A stretch of 14,408 nt of DNA, from NCBI GenBank assembly GCA_002428455.1, contig DIWL01000030.1, positions 1-14,408 of the forward strand, given 5' to 3'. Positions 13,161 to 14,408 of the stretch are shown piece after piece. The notes under the pieces are model-generated. The model was not told the DNA's origin and made no database searches. It worked only from the letters and a program-made list of their open reading frames with translations. A program made the translations under genes and the position numbers. The number at the start of each line of letters is the position of its first letter. Position 1 is the stretch's first letter. Source of the stretch: Anaerolineaceae bacterium UBA6107 (GTDB taxonomy: Bacteria > Chloroflexota > Anaerolineae > Anaerolineales > Anaerolineaceae).

Positions 13161-13790
13161 CTAGACTTTCCGTGATTCTTTTATTACAACGAGGCCACCG
13201 CGCGCACCAGGCACAGGGCCGTTGACACCGATAACGTTGCGTTCGGCATCTACCAGGACAACTTTAAGGTTCTGCGCGGTCACTGCATCACTGCCCATGT
13301 GACCGGGTCCGCGCGCTCCTTTGAATACACGACCAGGTGTTGTTGTAGCGCCACGGGAACCCGGGGCGCGCAAGCGGTCAGATTGACCATGTGTTTTTGG
13401 TCCGCCCCTGAAATGATAACGCTTCACAGCACCAGCAAAACCCTTCCCCTTGCTCACACCGGAGACATCCACCTTTTCTCCAACTGCAAACAGGCTGACA
13501 TCGATCTTGTCGCCTTCTGTCACCTGGATCTCTTTGGCGCGGAATTCGCGCAAATATTTGAGCGGAGGTAGATTGTTGCGTTTGAGATGGCCTAATTCCC
13601 CACCAGCCAAACGCTTGGGTTTGACTTCTTCGTAGCCCAACTGAACCGCTGAATAACCTTCAGTTTCCATGGTCCTTATCTGGGTAACGAAGCACGGCCC
13701 AGCTTCGATAAGCGTGACTGGGTGCGCCGCGCCGTTTTCATCGAAAATCTGGGTCATGCCGATTTTCTTTCCGATCAGCCCTTTAAACAT
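13161..13790 (-). CDS. rplC: 50S ribosomal protein L3
   Basis: L3 is an early-binding 50S protein whose long loop reaches the peptidyl-transferase centre; mutations there give linezolid and tiamulin resistance. The 209-residue protein begins MFKGLIGKKIGMTQIFDENG and has VSKGKGFAGAVKRYHFRGGP, KTHGQSDRLRAPGSRG, TPGRVFKGARGPGHMG and VPGARGGLVVIK. The residue matching E. coli Gln150, which PrmB methylates, is Thr150 in GATTTPG. ATG 13790 is preceded by AAGGAG about 10 nt upstream. It is the first gene after a promoter-bearing 261-bp gap. Confidence 0.98.
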   Translation of the reverse strand: MFKGLIGKKIGMTQIFDENGAAHPVTLIEAGPCFVTQIRTMETEGYSAVQLGYEEVKPKRLAGGELGHLKRNNLPPLKYLREFRAKEIQVTEGDKIDVSLFAVGEKVDVSGVSKGKGFAGAVKRYHFRGGPKTHGQSDRLRAPGSRGATTTPGRVFKGARGPGHMGSDAVTAQNLKVVLVDAERNVIGVNGPVPGARGGLVVIKESRKV

Positions 13791-13957
13791 TTCAGTTGTT
13801 CTCCTTCAATATTTTGTGTAGAGACTGTCAGCCTGGGCTTGGCTGCATCATCCCTGAACAATCCAGTCAACGACTTGCTGCGGCACTATCGGTTTTTGTC
13901 TGGTGCGCTCACAAGATCGCTCTTGAACTGCCTGCTTGGGCTATTCGCCCAAAACCT
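13791..13957 (-). promoter_or_regulatory. Structured 5' leader of the rplC operon
   Basis: About 165 nt separate the predicted transcription start from the rplC ATG. Three stems can be read in mRNA order. The first is TTGGGC-GAATA-GCCCAA (13936-13952) at the very 5' end. The second is CAAGA-GCGA-TCTTG (13912-13925) with a GNRA-type tetraloop. The third is CAGCC-AAGCCCA-GGCTG (13829-13845), enclosed by a possible GACTG/CAGTC pairing (13864-13868 with 13823-13827). An alternative pairing of TGTTCAG with CTGACA would exclude the third stem. No small open frame with a good ribosome site and no U-tract terminator were seen. It may be an autoregulatory mRNA target, but this is inferred. Confidence 0.45.
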
Positions 13958-13961
13958 TAAC

Positions 13962-13990
13962 ATTATACCGCAGTTGGCGATATTTGTCAG
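13962..13990 (-). promoter_or_regulatory. Sigma-70-type promoter upstream of rplC
   Basis: Reading the minus strand: CTGACA (-35, 13985-13990; five of six consensus bases), a spacer of exactly 17 bp, and TATAAT (-10, 13962-13967; perfect). The sequence just upstream of the -35 box (about 13991-14012) is AT-rich and could act as an UP element. Transcription would start near 13955-13957. This is the best promoter match seen in the window and lies in its longest gap, between rpsJ and rplC, so it probably drives the ribosomal operon from rplC on. Confidence 0.8.
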
Positions 13991-14051
13991 GGTATTTCTA
14001 AATTTTAATGTGATCTACCGACAAATAAATTACGAATTCGCGGTAAGGATC

Positions 14052-14360
14052 CTAGATCTTGATCTCGATATCCACGCCAGCTGGCATGTTCAGCCGCATC
14101 AACATGTCAATAGTCTTTGCGTCAGGGTCAAGTACATCGATCAAGCGATTGTGCGTACGGACTTCAAAATGCTCATGTGAGTCTTTGTCAATGAACGAAG
14201 AACGGCGAACCGTGAATCGTTCAATACGGGTTGGCAGGGGAACTGGTCCCACTACCTGCGCGCCGCTTCTCTCTGCCGTTTCCACGATCCTCTTGGCAGA
14301 TTGGTCCAATACGCGGTGATCATATGCCTTCAAACGAATTCGAATTTTCTGTTTAGCCAT
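14052..14360 (-). CDS. rpsJ: 30S ribosomal protein S10 (NusE)
   Basis: S10 is part of the 30S head and, as NusE, joins NusB and NusG in antitermination complexes, linking ribosome and RNA polymerase. The 102-residue protein has MAKQKIRIRLKAYDHRVLDQ, IVETAERSGAQVVGPVPLPT, the extended loop FTVRRSSFIDKDSHEHFEVR and THNRLIDVLDP with the C-terminal GVDIEIKI. ATG 14360 lies 10 bp after the tuf stop with a weak AGGTAGA site, indicating that it is transcribed with the str operon, not with the S10 block behind it. Confidence 0.98.
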   Translation of the reverse strand: MAKQKIRIRLKAYDHRVLDQSAKRIVETAERSGAQVVGPVPLPTRIERFTVRRSSFIDKDSHEHFEVRTHNRLIDVLDPDAKTIDMLMRLNMPAGVDIEIKI

Positions 14361-14370
14361 ATTATTCTAC

Positions 14371-14408
14371 CTATGCAATAATCTTAGTGATCACACCGGC
14401 GCCAACCG
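14371..14408 (-). CDS. tuf: Elongation factor Tu, C-terminal end (cut by window edge)
   Basis: Only the last 11 codons and the TAG stop (14371-14373) are in the window. They translate as VGAGVITKIIA, the conserved C-terminus of bacterial EF-Tu, the GTPase that delivers aminoacyl-tRNA to the ribosome. The position immediately before rpsJ fits the common order rpsL-rpsG-fusA-tuf-rpsJ. The short length limits certainty, but motif and context agree. Confidence 0.88.
   Translation of the reverse strand, partial: VGAGVITKIIA

Noticed and set aside
1..14408. Transfer, insertion sequence, CRISPR, phage or defence genes
   Set aside because: The window is uninterrupted core ribosomal cluster; no terminal repeats, transposase motifs, direct-repeat arrays or foreign genes were seen.

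Overview
The window is one continuous run of the conserved bacterial str/S10/spc/alpha ribosomal-protein supercluster. Every gene lies on the minus strand, so transcription runs from position 14408 towards position 1. In transcription order it holds: 3' end of tuf, rpsJ; then rplC, rplD, rplW, rplB, rpsS, rplV, rpsC, rplP, rpmC, rpsQ (S10 block); rplN, rplX, rplE, rpsN, rpsH, rplF, rplR, rpsE, rpmD, rplO, secY, adk, map (spc block); rpmJ, rpsM, rpsK, rpsD and the 5' part of rpoA (alpha block). I see no convincing plus-strand gene, no tRNA or rRNA, no mobile element and no CRISPR array.

The organism is a bacterium of moderate GC content. Bacterial traits are RpoA, bacterial-type SecY, L36, and consistent GGAGG-type Shine-Dalgarno sites. 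Zinc-type S4, S14 and L36, an L24 with a C-terminal four-cysteine zinc ribbon, and the order tuf-rpsJ-(gap with promoter)-rplC fit Chloroflexota, perhaps Anaerolineae. This is family-level recollection, not a phylogenetic result.

Layout. 14361-14408: tuf tail, 10 bp from rpsJ, so S10 appears to be read with the str operon. 13791-14051: the largest gap (261 bp). It contains a near-consensus sigma-70-type promoter (CTGACA, 17 bp, TATAAT) and a leader of about 165 nt with several potential hairpins before rplC; this is probably the main promoter of the large operon. 3552-13790: 24 genes packed with gaps of 0-60 bp or 1-8 bp overlaps, including an ATGA-coupled chain rplP/rpmC/rpsQ/rplN. 2090-4883: secY, adk and map, the translocon and housekeeping insert of the spc block. 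1-2040: rpmJ to rpoA.

Almost all the products assemble into the two ribosomal subunits. SecY receives nascent membrane and secreted proteins, Map removes the initiator methionine, Adk balances adenylate pools, and RpoA nucleates RNA polymerase assembly. Points worth a second look: infA is missing from its usual place between map and rpmJ; small bulged hairpins with related apical sequences recur in gaps of the S10 block (rplB/rpsS, rplV/rpsC, rpsC/rplP); the rplC leader is structured; and the Adk lid keeps only two of four zinc cysteines. The gene content itself is ordinary. Anything new here would be in the RNA-level regulation.
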